This document shows, piece by piece, positions 1 through 9,372 of a stretch of 64,000 nucleotides of DNA (position 1 is its first letter; each line of letters opens with the position of its first letter). Below the pieces are notes generated by a model. That model searched no databases and was not told the DNA's origin. It saw nothing but the letters and a program-made list of their open reading frames with translations. The stretch is from the NCBI RefSeq assembly GCF_028023875.1, contig NZ_JAQIPB010000001.1:124001-188000 (forward strand), read 5' to 3'. The translations under genes were made by a program, and so were the position numbers. The DNA is from Xenophilus arseniciresistens (GTDB lineage Bacteria; Pseudomonadota; Gammaproteobacteria; Burkholderiales; Burkholderiaceae_C).

Positions 1-3000
1 CAGGGCCGCCGCCAGCGTGGTCATGAGGATGGGGCGCAGGCGCAGCAGGCTGGCCTCGCGCACGGCCTGCACGGCCGTGAGGCCGCGCGAGCGCTCGGCT
101 TCGAGCGCGAAGTCGATGATCATGATGGCGTTCTTCTTGACGATGCCGATCAGAAGGAACAGGCCGATCAGCGCCATGATGCTCAGCTCCATGTTGAACA
201 GCATCAGCGCCAGCACGGCGCCCACGCCGGCCGAAGGCAAGGTGCTGAGCACGGTGATCGGATGCACCAGGCTTTCGTAGAGGATGCCCAGCACGATGTA
301 GATGACCACGATGGCCGCGAAGATCAGCAGCAGCTGCTGCGAATTGGCCTGCTGCGCCGCCGCCGCCGTGCCCGAGAAGCCGCCGCGCACGTTGATCGGC
401 ATGCCGATTTCCTGCTCGGCCTGCTTGACCAGCCGCTGCCCCTCGGCCAGCGGCACGCCTTCGGCCAGCGAGAACGAAACCGTGCTCGCCAGCTCGCCGC
501 CTTCGTGGCTCACCGAACTGGGCACCGGCCGCTCGGCCAGCCGCGCGAAGGCCGACAGCGGTACCATGGCCGTGGTGTCCGTGGCCAGCGCCTGGCCCGT
601 GGAGGCGCTGCGCTGGCCGGGGTTGGCCGAGCTGACGGTGGAGGTGCCGGTGCTCGCGTCGGTGTTGTTCTCGATGGAGCTGGTGACGCTGCGCCCGCTC
701 GCGTCTGTCGAGGTGTTGAGCTTGGACGGGACGTACAGGTCCTTGAGCGCCAGCGGCGAGGTCTGGAAGCGCGGCGCCCACTCCATGATCACGGCGTACT
801 GGTTCAGGTCGTTGTAGATGGTGGCGACCGAGCGCTGGCCGTAGGCGTTGTACAGCGCGCTGTTGAGCGCCGTGGTGTCCACGCCCAGGCGCGCGGCGGC
901 CGCGCGGTCCACCTGCACGAAGGTCTCGACGCCGTTGTCGTTGCCGGTCTCGCCGTCCACGTCGGTCAGCTGCGGGATCTCCTGCAGCCGCGCCGTCAGC
1001 CGTGCGGCCCAGGTGCGCAGGTCCTCGGCCTTGTCGCTGCGCAGCGTGTACTGGTAGCTGGAGTTGCTCTGGCGCCCGCCCATGCGCAGCTCCTGCACGC
1101 GGCCCAGGAACACGCGCAGCCCCGTGAGCTGGTTGAGCTTGGGCCGCAGGCGGTCGACCACGGCCTGGGTGCTGTCGCGCTGGCCCACGGGCTTGAGGTT
1201 CACGAACATGAAGCCGCCGCCCGCGCGCGAGCCGCCTGCAAAGCCCACCACCGTGTCCACGGCCGGGTCGGCATGGATGATGTCCACCGCCTGCTTGAGC
1301 TTGGCCGTGAACGCGACCGAGGAGATGCTCTGGTCGGCGCGCAGGCCGGCATTGAGCTGGCCGTTGTCCTGCTGCGGGAAGTAGCCCTTGGGCACATGCA
1401 TGAACAGCCAGGCGTTTAGCGCCACCACGGCCACCAGCGACAGCATCACCAGAAGCTTGGCTGAAAGGGCCCAGTCCAGCACGTGCGCATAGCCGCGCAG
1501 GCCCCATTGCCACACGCGCTCGAAGCCGCGCGACAGCCGCCCCGGCGGGCGATGGCGATAGTGCGATTCGGCCCGCAGCAAGGTGGCGCACAGCATGGGC
1601 GTGGTGGTCAGCGAGATGACCAGCGAGATCATCACCGCGGCCGACAGCGTGACGGCGAACTCCTTGAACAGGCGGCCGGCCTGCCCGCCCATGAACAGCA
1701 GGGGAATGAACACGGCCACCAGCGACAGGCTGATGGACAGCACGGTGAAGCCCACCTCGCGCGCGCCCTGCAGCGCCGCGGCCATGCGGTCCATGCCGGC
1801 CTCGATGTGGCGCTGCGTGTTCTCGAGCACCACGATGGCGTCGTCCACCACGAAGCCCGCCGCCACCGTCAGCGCCATCAGGCTCAGGTTGTTGAGCGAG
1901 AAGCCCAGCAGGTGCATGACGCCGAAGGTGGCCAGCAGCGAGACCACCGTGGCGATGGCCGGGATGACGGTGGCCCGCGCGCGGCGCAGGAACACGCCCA
2001 CCACGAAGACCACCAGCACCACCGAAAGCATGAGCGTGAACTCCACCTCGCGCAGCGAGCCGCGGATGGAGTTGGTGCGGTCCGACGCCACCTGCACTTG
2101 AATATCCTGCGGCAGCTGGGCCGACAGCTCGGGCAGCAGCTTGCGCACGCCGTCCACGGTTTCGATGATGTTGGCGCCGGCCTCCTGCGTGACCAGCACG
2201 ATGATGGCGGGCTGGCCGTTGAACAGGCCGATGGTGCGCGTGTTCTCCACGCTGTCGATGACCTCGGCCACGTCCGACAGGCGCACGGCCGCGCCATTGC
2301 GCCAGGCAATCACCAGGTGCCGGTAGTCGGCCGCGCGCAGGCCCGGCTGTGGCGTGTAGATCTGCAGCCGCCGGTCCTCGCTCTCGATCACGCCCTTGGG
2401 CCGGTTGGCGTTGTTGGCCTGGATGGCGGCGCGCACGTCCTCGGTGCTGATGCCCAAGCGGTTGAGCGAGTACGGCTCCAGCTCCACGCGCACCGCCGGC
2501 AGCGAGGCGCCGCCGATCTCCACGTCGCCCACGCCTTCGACCTGCGACAGGCGCTGGCTCACGACGTTGGAGACGGCGTCGTAGATCTGGCCCGGCGTGC
2601 GCGTCTTGGAAGTGAGCGCGAGGATGATGACCGGCGACGCGGACGGGTTGGCCTTGCGGTAGGTCGGGTTGCTGCGCAAGGTGGCCGGCAGGTCGGCGCG
2701 CGCGGCGTTGATGGCGGCCTGCACTTCGCGCGCGGCCGCGTCGATGTCGCGGTTCAGGTCGAACTGCAGCGTCACGCGCGCGGAGCCCGTGGAGCTGGTC
2801 GAGGTCATCTCGTTGACGCCCGGGATCACGCCCAGGCGCCGCTCCAGCGGCGTGGCCACGCTGCTGGCCATGGTGCTGGGGCTGGCGCCCGACAGGCTGG
2901 CCGACACCGAGATCACCGGGTAGTCCACCTGCGGCAGCGGCGACACCGGCAGCACGAAGAAGGCCATGATCCCGGCCAGCGCCAGCCCCACCGTCAGCAG

Positions 3001-3045
3001 CACGGTGGCGATGGGTCTTTGGACGAAGGGGCGCGAGAGGTTCAT
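1..3045 (-). CDS. mdtC: RND efflux pump inner-membrane subunit, MdtC-like (3' end outside window)
   Basis: Inner-membrane proton-driven pump subunit of the hydrophobe/amphiphile efflux RND family; with MdtB-type and MdtA-type partners it would expel drugs through a tripartite channel. The reading frame is open from the ATG at 3045 to the left edge, giving 1015 codons without a stop, so only a short C-terminal tail is missing. It begins MNLSRPFVQRPIATVLL, the usual RND opening into TM1. The TM4 proton-relay pair is present in GFVVDDAIVVLEN, and the TM10 lysine region reads GIVKKNAIMIIDFA. The ATG overlaps the stop of the upstream RND gene by 4 bp (ATGA), so the two are translationally coupled. 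Two unequal RND subunits in tandem are typical of mdtB-mdtC heteromeric pumps. Confidence 0.93.
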   Translation of the reverse strand, partial: MNLSRPFVQRPIATVLLTVGLALAGIMAFFVLPVSPLPQVDYPVISVSASLSGASPSTMASSVATPLERRLGVIPGVNEMTSTSSTGSARVTLQFDLNRDIDAAAREVQAAINAARADLPATLRSNPTYRKANPSASPVIILALTSKTRTPGQIYDAVSNVVSQRLSQVEGVGDVEIGGASLPAVRVELEPYSLNRLGISTEDVRAAIQANNANRPKGVIESEDRRLQIYTPQPGLRAADYRHLVIAWRNGAAVRLSDVAEVIDSVENTRTIGLFNGQPAIIVLVTQEAGANIIETVDGVRKLLPELSAQLPQDIQVQVASDRTNSIRGSLREVEFTLMLSVVLVVFVVGVFLRRARATVIPAIATVVSLLATFGVMHLLGFSLNNLSLMALTVAAGFVVDDAIVVLENTQRHIEAGMDRMAAALQGAREVGFTVLSISLSLVAVFIPLLFMGGQAGRLFKEFAVTLSAAVMISLVISLTTTPMLCATLLRAESHYRHRPPGRLSRGFERVWQWGLRGYAHVLDWALSAKLLVMLSLVAVVALNAWLFMHVPKGYFPQQDNGQLNAGLRADQSISSVAFTAKLKQAVDIIHADPAVDTVVGFAGGSRAGGGFMFVNLKPVGQRDSTQAVVDRLRPKLNQLTGLRVFLGRVQELRMGGRQSNSSYQYTLRSDKAEDLRTWAARLTARLQEIPQLTDVDGETGNDNGVETFVQVDRAAAARLGVDTTALNSALYNAYGQRSVATIYNDLNQYAVIMEWAPRFQTSPLALKDLYVPSKLNTSTDASGRSVTSSIENNTDASTGTSTVSSANPGQRSASTGQALATDTTAMVPLSAFARLAERPVPSSVSHEGGELASTVSFSLAEGVPLAEGQRLVKQAEQEIGMPINVRGGFSGTAAAAQQANSQQLLLIFAAIVVIYIVLGILYESLVHPITVLSTLPSAGVGAVLALMLFNMELSIMALIGLFLLIGIVKKNAIMIIDFALEAERSRGLTAVQAVREASLLRLRPILMTTLAAAL

Positions 3046-6000
3046 GCGCGCGCCGCAAAGCGCCGGCCCAGCCGGTCAAACGCCAGGTAGATCACCGGCG
3101 TGGTGAACAGGGTCAGCACCTGCGACAGCACCAGCCCGCCGAAGATGGCCAGGCCCAGCGGGCGGCGCAGCTCGGCGCCATCGCCCCAGCCGAACATCAG
3201 CGGCAGCGCGGCAAACAGGGCCGCCAGCGTGGTCATCAGGATGGGCCGAAAGCGCAGCAGCGCGGCCTGGTGGATGGCCTGCAGCGGCGTCTTGCCCTCG
3301 CGCCGCTCGGCGTCGATGGCGAAGTCGATCATCATGATCGCGTTCTTCTTGACGATGCCGATCAGCAGGATGATGCCGATGATCCCGATCACGCCCAGGT
3401 CGTGGCCCGCGATCATCAGCGCCAGCAGCGCGCCCACGCCCGCCGAGGGCAAGGTGGACAGGATGGTCATCGGGTGCACATAGCTTTCGTACAGCACGCC
3501 CAGCACGATGTACACGCACACCAGCGCCGCGAGGATCAGCCACAGCTGGTTGCTCAAGGACTTCTCATAAGCGCCCGCCGCGCCCAGGAAGGTCATGCGC
3601 ACGCTCGCGGGCATGCCGATCTCCTGCGCCGCGGCGCGGATGGCCGCCACCGTCTTGCCCAGGGCCAGGCCGGGCGGCGTGTCGAAACCCACCGTGGCCG
3701 CCGGGTACTGCGCCACGCGCGTGACCTGCAGCGGCGCCTGCTGCTCGCGCACCGTGGCAAAGGCCGACAGCGGCGTGGTGGCGCCGCCGCCCGTGCGCAG
3801 CGGCAGGGTGCCCAGGCCCTTGGGCGATTCCAGGCCCTCGCGGTCGGCCTCGAGGATCACGCGGTACTGGTTGGTCTCGGTGAAGATGGTCGAGACGATG
3901 CGCTGGCCGAAGGCGGAGTACAGCGCGTCGTCCACCGTGCTGGCCGTGACCGACAGGCGCGAGGCCGTGTTGCGGTCGATGTCCACGAAGGCCGCCAGGC
4001 CCTGCGCGCCCGCATCGGTGGTGGCGTTGCGCACCTTCTCGTCCTGCTGCAGGCGGGCCACCAGCTTGGCGGCCCAGCCGTTCACGGTGGCCGTGTCGCC
4101 GCCTTCGAGCGAGAGGCGGAACTCGGTCGGGCCGTTTTCGGCGTCGATGGTCAGGTCCTGCGTGGGTTGCAGGTAGATCTGCACACCGGCCACCTCGGCC
4201 GCCACGCGATCGCGCAGCCGCTGCATCACTTCGTCCTGGTCGTCGCGGCCGGCGCGCAGGTTGATCAGCAGGGTGCCCGTGTTGAGCATGCTGTTGTTGG
4301 CCGCGTCCACGCCCACCACCGAGCTGATGCTGCGCACGTCCGGATCGGCCAGCACCGCGTTGGCCGCGCGCTGCTGCAGCTCGGCCATGCGGGTGTAGGA
4401 AACATCCTGGGCGGCCTCGACGCGCGCGCGCAGCTGGCCGGTGTCCTGCGTGGGGAACAGGCCCTTGGGAATGACCAGGTACAGCAGCGCCGTGAGCGCC
4501 AGCGTGGCCAGCGCCACCACCAGCGTCAGCGGCTGGTGCTTGAGCACCCATTGCAACTGGCGGTCGTAGCCGTGGATCACTCGATCAAAAAAGCGCTGCA
4601 CCGCATCACCAAAGCGGCTGCGCGTTTCGCTCTCGGGCCTGAGCCAGCGCGCCGACATCATCGGCACCAGGGTCAGCGAGACCACGGCCGAGATCAGGAT
4701 GGTGATGGCCAGCGTGACCGCGAACTCGCGGAACAGGCGGCCCACCACGTCCTGCATGAACAGCAGCGGGATCAGCACCGCGATCAGCGAGACCGTCAGC
4801 GAGATGATGGTGAAGCCGATCTGCGTGGCGCCCTTGACGGCCGCGGCAAAGGGCGTTTCGCCCTCTTCGAGGTAGCGCGCGATGTTCTCGATCATCACGA
4901 TCGCGTCATCGACCACGAAGCCCGTGGCAATGGTCAGCGCCATCAGGCTCAGGTTGTTGAGCGAATAGCCCAGCAGGTACATCAGGCCGCAGGAGCCGAT
5001 CAGCGAAATGGGCACCGCGATGCTGGCGATGACCGTGGCGCGCAGGTTGTGCAGGAAGGCGAAGATCACCAGCACCACCAGCACCACGGCCAGCACCAGC
5101 TCCATCTGCACGTGGTGCACCGAGCCGCGGATGCCCTGCGTGCGGTCCGACAGCTGCTCCACGCGCACATTGCCCGGCAGCTGGGCCTGCAGCTCGGGCA
5201 GCTGCTTCATGATGGCGTCGACCGTGGAGATCACGTTGGCGCCGGGCTGGCGCTGCACGTTGAGGATGACCGCTGGACGCAAGCTTCCATCACCTGCGCC
5301 GTTGGCCTGCGTTGCAGCCTCGTCCTTGAGCGCAGCCCAGGCGCCCAACTGCTTGTTCTCGGCGCTCTGCGTGACCTTGGCCACGTCGCTCATGCGCACC
5401 GGCGCGCCGTTCTTCCAGGCCACGATCAGGCCCATGTAGTCGGCGGCGGTCTGCAGCTGGTCGTTGGAATTGATGGTGTAGGCGCGCGCCGGCCCGTCGA
5501 AGCTGCCCTTGGCGCCGCTGGCGTTGGCCGCGCTGATGGTGCTGCGCAAGGTGTCCAGCCCGATGCCGGCCGAGGCCAGCGCATTGACATTGGCCTGGAT
5601 GCGCACGGCCGGCCGCTGGCCGCCCCAGAGCGTGACCAGGCCCACGCCGCTGACCTGGCTGATCTTCTGCGCCAGCCGCGTGTTGACGATGTTCTGCACC
5701 TCGGTCAGCGGCAGCGCGTCGGAGCTGATGGCCAGCGAGAGGATGGGCGCATCGGCCGGGTTGACCTTGGCGTACACGGGCGGCGCCGGCAGGTCGGCCG
5801 GCAGGAAGGAGCCGCCCGCGTTGATGGCGGCCTGCACCTGCTGTTCGGCCACGTCCAGCGTCTGGTCCAGGTCGAACTGCAGGGTGACCAGCGAGACGCC
5901 GGCCGCGCTGGTGGAACTCATGCGGTTCAGGCCGGCCATCTGGCCGAACTGGCGCTCCAGCGGCGCGCTCACGGTGCGGCTCATCACATCGGGGCTGGCA

Positions 6001-6158
6001 CCGGGGTACAGCGTCTGCACCTGGATGGTGGGGTAGTCCACCTGCGGCAGCGCCGCCAGCGGCAGGAAGCGCAGGCCCACCAGGCCGGTGAGCACGATGG
6101 CGAGCATGAGCAGCGCGGTGGCGACCGGCCGCTCGATGAAGGGGCGGGAGGGACTCAT
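3042..6158 (-). CDS. mdtB: RND efflux pump inner-membrane subunit, MdtB-like
   Basis: Second RND permease of the operon, 1038 residues, the normal length for the family. I chose the start MSPSRPFIERPVATALL at 6158 because it aligns with the conserved RND N-terminus; an in-frame start 17 codons upstream has no family support. The TM4 proton-relay aspartates are seen in GFVVDDAIVMIEN and the TM10 region in GIVKKNAIMMIDFAID. It follows the adaptor gene by 16 bp and overlaps mdtC by 4 bp, so all three form one transcript. MdtB and MdtC subunits normally assemble as a mixed trimer; that this holds here is inferred from the gene order. Confidence 0.94.
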   Translation of the reverse strand: MSPSRPFIERPVATALLMLAIVLTGLVGLRFLPLAALPQVDYPTIQVQTLYPGASPDVMSRTVSAPLERQFGQMAGLNRMSSTSAAGVSLVTLQFDLDQTLDVAEQQVQAAINAGGSFLPADLPAPPVYAKVNPADAPILSLAISSDALPLTEVQNIVNTRLAQKISQVSGVGLVTLWGGQRPAVRIQANVNALASAGIGLDTLRSTISAANASGAKGSFDGPARAYTINSNDQLQTAADYMGLIVAWKNGAPVRMSDVAKVTQSAENKQLGAWAALKDEAATQANGAGDGSLRPAVILNVQRQPGANVISTVDAIMKQLPELQAQLPGNVRVEQLSDRTQGIRGSVHHVQMELVLAVVLVVLVIFAFLHNLRATVIASIAVPISLIGSCGLMYLLGYSLNNLSLMALTIATGFVVDDAIVMIENIARYLEEGETPFAAAVKGATQIGFTIISLTVSLIAVLIPLLFMQDVVGRLFREFAVTLAITILISAVVSLTLVPMMSARWLRPESETRSRFGDAVQRFFDRVIHGYDRQLQWVLKHQPLTLVVALATLALTALLYLVIPKGLFPTQDTGQLRARVEAAQDVSYTRMAELQQRAANAVLADPDVRSISSVVGVDAANNSMLNTGTLLINLRAGRDDQDEVMQRLRDRVAAEVAGVQIYLQPTQDLTIDAENGPTEFRLSLEGGDTATVNGWAAKLVARLQQDEKVRNATTDAGAQGLAAFVDIDRNTASRLSVTASTVDDALYSAFGQRIVSTIFTETNQYRVILEADREGLESPKGLGTLPLRTGGGATTPLSAFATVREQQAPLQVTRVAQYPAATVGFDTPPGLALGKTVAAIRAAAQEIGMPASVRMTFLGAAGAYEKSLSNQLWLILAALVCVYIVLGVLYESYVHPMTILSTLPSAGVGALLALMIAGHDLGVIGIIGIILLIGIVKKNAIMMIDFAIDAERREGKTPLQAIHQAALLRFRPILMTTLAALFAALPLMFGWGDGAELRRPLGLAIFGGLVLSQVLTLFTTPVIYLAFDRLGRRFAARA

Positions 6159-6174
6159 GCGCCAGCAGCCTTTC

Positions 6175-7527
6175 TCAGGGCCGGCCTCCGCCACCCTGGC
6201 GCGGGCCACGCTGGCCGCCCTCGCCCGGCGGGCCGCGGCGCTCGCCCTGGCCGCGCGGGCGGTTGGCGCGCGGCGCCGGCGGCGCAGCGCCCTGCAGCTG
6301 CACCAGGGAGCCGTCGCTGAGCCGGTCGCCGCCTTCGGTCACCACGCGTTCGCCCTCCTTCAGGCCCTCGGTAATGGCCACCACCTGCACCGTCGATTCC
6401 CCGCGCTTGACCGGCCGCATCGCCACCCGGCTGTCTTCGCCAATCACGTAGACGAAAGGCCCCTGCGGGCCGGTGCGCACGGCCGTCACGGGCACCACCA
6501 GCGCGCGGTCGGTGCGCAGCGTCAGCCGCACGTTGACGAACTGGTTCGGGAACAGCGAGCCCTTGTCGTTGCCGAAACGCGCCTTGGCCTTGACGGTGCC
6601 GGTGGTGGTGTCGATGACGTTGTTGAGCGTGAGGAACCGGCCGCTGTCCAGCACCTGGGTGCGCGTGCGGTCCATGGCGTCCACCTTCAGCGCGGCCTGA
6701 GCCTGCACCTGGCCCTGAATATCCGGCACGCGGTCCTGCGGCACCGAGAACTCCACGTCGATGGGGTTCATCTGCGTGATGGTGGCAATGCCGGTGCTGG
6801 AGTTGGCCGTGACCATGTTGCCCGGGTCCACGGTGCGCAGGCCGATGCGGCCCGTGACCGGCGAGACCAGGCGCGTGTGCTCCAGGTTCAGCCGCGCTGC
6901 GGCCTCGGCCGCCTTGTCGCCCAGCACGGCTGCTTCGAGCTGCTTGACCAGCGCGGCCTGGGTGTCCACCTCCTGGCGCGCGATGGAGTCCTGCCCCAGC
7001 AGCGTGCGGTAGCGCGCCAGCGTGACGCGGGCCGCATCGAGCTGCGCCTCGTCGCGCGCCCGCGTGCCCTGCGCCTGCATCAGCGCCTGCTCATAGGCGC
7101 GCGGGTCGATGCGGGCCAGCAGCTGGCCCTTTTTGACGTCCTGCCCCTCCTGGAACAGCACCTCGGTCAGCACCCCGCCCACCTGCGGCGTGAGCGTCAC
7201 GGTGACCAGCGGGGTGACGGTGCCCAGCGCGTCCAGCGTGACGGGCAGATCGGCCGGCTGCACGGTGGCATGACCGACCGTGACGGTGAAGGCACCGGGC
7301 CCGCCGGGCGGGAACATGCCGCTCTGGCCGCCCGAAGGCCGCTTGGCCAGCCACCAGCCCAGGCCGCCCAGCGCGGCCAACAGCACGATCACAACCAGGG
7401 CACCTACCCAGAGGCGCCGCCGTGAAGGCGGGCGTGCGGGTGGCAGCGCCGGAAGCATGGCCGCGGGCGCGGGCGCGGGGGACTGGGACGGGTCCTGGGC
7501 GGACGGCGGATTGGAGGGCTGGTCCAT
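6175..7527 (-). CDS. mdtA: RND efflux periplasmic adaptor (membrane fusion protein), MdtA-like
   Basis: HlyD-family adaptor of 450 residues that would bridge the MdtBC permease and an outer-membrane channel. After a Pro/Ala-rich cytoplasmic N-terminus there is one membrane segment (about residues 30-55, GALVVIVLLAALGG), then a barrel-sandwich domain (TLTPQVGGVLTEVLFQEGQDVKKGQLLARID), an alpha-hairpin and beta-barrel domains. It is first in the minus-strand operon mdtA-mdtB-mdtC. The last ~35 residues are an unusual Arg/Gly/Pro tail (GERRGPPGEGGQRGPRQGG), probably disordered. No outer-membrane factor gene is in the window; it may lie beyond the left edge. Confidence 0.92.
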   Translation of the reverse strand: MDQPSNPPSAQDPSQSPAPAPAAMLPALPPARPPSRRRLWVGALVVIVLLAALGGLGWWLAKRPSGGQSGMFPPGGPGAFTVTVGHATVQPADLPVTLDALGTVTPLVTVTLTPQVGGVLTEVLFQEGQDVKKGQLLARIDPRAYEQALMQAQGTRARDEAQLDAARVTLARYRTLLGQDSIARQEVDTQAALVKQLEAAVLGDKAAEAAARLNLEHTRLVSPVTGRIGLRTVDPGNMVTANSSTGIATITQMNPIDVEFSVPQDRVPDIQGQVQAQAALKVDAMDRTRTQVLDSGRFLTLNNVIDTTTGTVKAKARFGNDKGSLFPNQFVNVRLTLRTDRALVVPVTAVRTGPQGPFVYVIGEDSRVAMRPVKRGESTVQVVAITEGLKEGERVVTEGGDRLSDGSLVQLQGAAPPAPRANRPRGQGERRGPPGEGGQRGPRQGGGGRP

Positions 7528-7777
7528 GAGGGCGAATAACTAGGTCTGCACCGGGTTCAAAGCCCGGATTCCTGTCAGTGGAGCAACAAATCGTAGCGAA
7601 CCTGTGTGGATGGAAGTAAAGGGCCGGTAAAGGATCAAGCCGCCCTTTCGCGCCAGACCAGATGCCGTTCACGCCGGCTGCACGCATTTCGTCGCAGCGC
7701 GCTGGCGGGGGGCAGGGTCGGCCGGCACAGTCCGCTCATCGCACCGCGTACCAGCTCCAACGTCAAAAAGGCCCGCC
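7528..7777. other. Intergenic region between mdtA and a divergent membrane protein gene
   Basis: This 250 bp spacer separates two divergent genes and must hold the promoters for the efflux operon (minus) and the DUF6622-like gene (plus). I see no gene, no convincing palindrome and no adjacent regulator gene that would explain control of the pump. Confidence 0.5.
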
Positions 7778-8314
7778 ATGCTGATCCAGATCCTCCTGCA
7801 CACGCCCGCATGGGTGTTCGTGCTGTTCGCCGCCCTGCTCTGGCTTGGCACGCGCCAGTTGAGCGCCAGCGCCATGCCGCTGTGGCGCGTGACGGCCATG
7901 CCGGTCGCGATGGTGATGCTGGCCGTCTATGGCGTGGTCACGGCCTTTGGCCATTCGCCCGCCGGCCTAGGCGGCCTGCTGTGCTGGGCCCTGGCCGCTG
8001 CTGCAGTGGCGCAGGCCGTGCAGCGCCGCCCGCTGCATGAGCAGGTGCGCTACGACGCCGCCACGCGCCGTGTGCAGCTGCCCGGCTCCTGGGTGCCGCT
8101 GCTGCTCATCATGGGCATCTTTCTGACCAAGTACGGCGTGGGCGTGCTGCTGGCCCTGCACCCCGGCTACGCACGGCACGCCACCTTCGCGCTGGGCATC
8201 AGCACGCTCTACGGCCTGTTCAGCGGCCTGTTCGCCGGACGCGCGCTGCGGCTGTGGCGGCTGGTGCGCCGCAGCCGCACCACCACCGTCCCTGCGGGCA
8301 GCCTGTCTGCCTGA
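7778..8314 (+). CDS. Four- to five-helix inner-membrane protein, DUF6622-like
   Basis: A 178-residue integral membrane protein of unknown function. Hydrophobic segments lie at about residues 10-27, 40-58, 65-80, 103-125 and 133-155, and the C-terminus is basic (RALRLWRLVRRSRTT). The opening MLIQILLHTPAWVFVLFAALL resembles the DUF6622 family; that name is from memory. The start has AAAAGG about 6 bases upstream. The next gene, another small membrane protein, starts 38 bp downstream, so the two are probably co-transcribed. Confidence 0.75.
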   Translation: MLIQILLHTPAWVFVLFAALLWLGTRQLSASAMPLWRVTAMPVAMVMLAVYGVVTAFGHSPAGLGGLLCWALAAAAVAQAVQRRPLHEQVRYDAATRRVQLPGSWVPLLLIMGIFLTKYGVGVLLALHPGYARHATFALGISTLYGLFSGLFAGRALRLWRLVRRSRTTTVPAGSLSA

Positions 8315-8352
8315 GGAATCCCCCTGAATCCAACCCCAACAGGAGATCTGTC

Positions 8353-8667
8353 ATGAACGCCACCTCGCTTTCGCAACCGTCCTCGCACAAGCTCTCCCCC
8401 GACCGGCTGGACGCCCTCGCGCGCCGCCGCGCCGGCGCCAAGATCGGCTGGTACCTTCATGCGGCCGTCTACCTGTGCGTGAACGCCGGCCTGCTGCTGC
8501 TGTCCTGGTCGCAGGGCCGTCACTGGGCGCTGTACCCCGCGCTGGGCTGGGGCCTGGGCCTGCTGGCCCATGGCGCGGCCGTGTGGGCGCTGATGCCTGG
8601 CAGCAGCCTGATGCGCCAGCTGGTGGCGCGCGAACGCGAGCGCCTGGAACGCGAAGGCACGCAATGA
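8353..8667 (+). CDS. Small 2TM-domain membrane protein
   Basis: A 104-residue protein with two transmembrane helices (about residues 33-50 and 58-78) between a Ser/Arg-rich N-terminus and a charged C-terminal stretch (RERERLEREG). The pattern RRRAGAKIGWYLHAAVYLCVN matches the 2TM domain family, often found as a short stand-alone membrane protein or beside LytTR kinases. The start at 8353 is supported by AGGAG at 8341-8345. Function unknown. A LytS/LytR pair lies about 1.8 kb downstream, which may or may not be relevant. Confidence 0.8.
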   Translation: MNATSLSQPSSHKLSPDRLDALARRRAGAKIGWYLHAAVYLCVNAGLLLLSWSQGRHWALYPALGWGLGLLAHGAAVWALMPGSSLMRQLVARERERLEREGTQ

Positions 8668-8689
8668 GACAGGCTCACAATCGCTTCCC

Positions 8690-9361
8690 ATGATCACCGT
8701 CCACCACCTGAACAACTCCCGCTCGCAGCGCGTGCTGTGGCTGCTCGAAGAGCTGTCGCTGCCTTACGAGATCGTTCATTACCAGCGCGACCCCAGGACG
8801 CTGCTGGCGCCCAGGGAACTGCGCCAGGTGCATCCGCTGGGCAAGTCGCCCGTGGTCACGGTGGACGGGCTGACGCTGGCCGAGTCGGGCGCCATTCTGG
8901 AGACGCTGACCGAGCGCTTCGGCAACGGCCGCCTGGCCCCGCCGGCCGGCAGCGACGCAGCCGTGCAGTACCGCTACTGGCTGCACTACGCCGAGGGCTC
9001 GGCCATGCCGCCGCTGCTGCTCAAGCTGGTCTTCGACCAGATCGAGAAGGCGAAGATGCCTTTCTTCGCCAGGCCCATCGCGCGCGGCATCTCGGCCAAG
9101 GCCAAGGCGGCCTTCATCCAGCCGCAGATCTCGCAGCACCTGAATTTCATGGAAAGCGAGCTGTCGCAGCGCGAGTGGTTCGCGGGCGACGAATTCACGG
9201 CCGCCGACATCCAGATGAGCTTCCCGGTCGAAGCCGCCAAGGCCCGCAGCGGACTGAACGAGCGCCGCCCGCACCTGATGGCCTGGCTGGAGCGCATCCA
9301 TGCGCGGCCGGCCTACCACCGCGCGCTGGAGCGCGGCGGCCCCTACCAGTTGATCGGCTGA
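8690..9361 (+). CDS. Glutathione S-transferase
   Basis: Cytosolic GST of 223 residues. The N-terminal thioredoxin-like domain starts MITVHHLNNSRSQRVLWLLEE, with the conserved cis-proline region GKSPVV and the ESGAILE segment that holds the glutathione gamma-glutamyl group. The all-helical C-terminal domain contains the usual FTAADIQMSF motif. Expected role: conjugation of glutathione to electrophiles or peroxide reduction. It starts 22 bp after the 2TM gene and lies 11 bp before the hydrolase gene. Confidence 0.93.
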   Translation: MITVHHLNNSRSQRVLWLLEELSLPYEIVHYQRDPRTLLAPRELRQVHPLGKSPVVTVDGLTLAESGAILETLTERFGNGRLAPPAGSDAAVQYRYWLHYAEGSAMPPLLLKLVFDQIEKAKMPFFARPIARGISAKAKAAFIQPQISQHLNFMESELSQREWFAGDEFTAADIQMSFPVEAAKARSGLNERRPHLMAWLERIHARPAYHRALERGGPYQLIG

Positions 9362-9372
9362 GGGGCTGCGCG

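Noticed and set aside
3270..6320. 1016-codon open frame on the plus strand, antisense to mdtB
   Set aside because: It mirrors an undoubted RND gene; the translation is His/Arg/Gln-rich low complexity without domains. Long antisense frames are expected at this GC content.
7630..7635. TGATCC on the minus strand upstream of mdtA as a further ECF promoter
   Set aside because: Eighteen bases downstream the sequence is CCATCC, not a TARRA-type -10, so the second element is missing.
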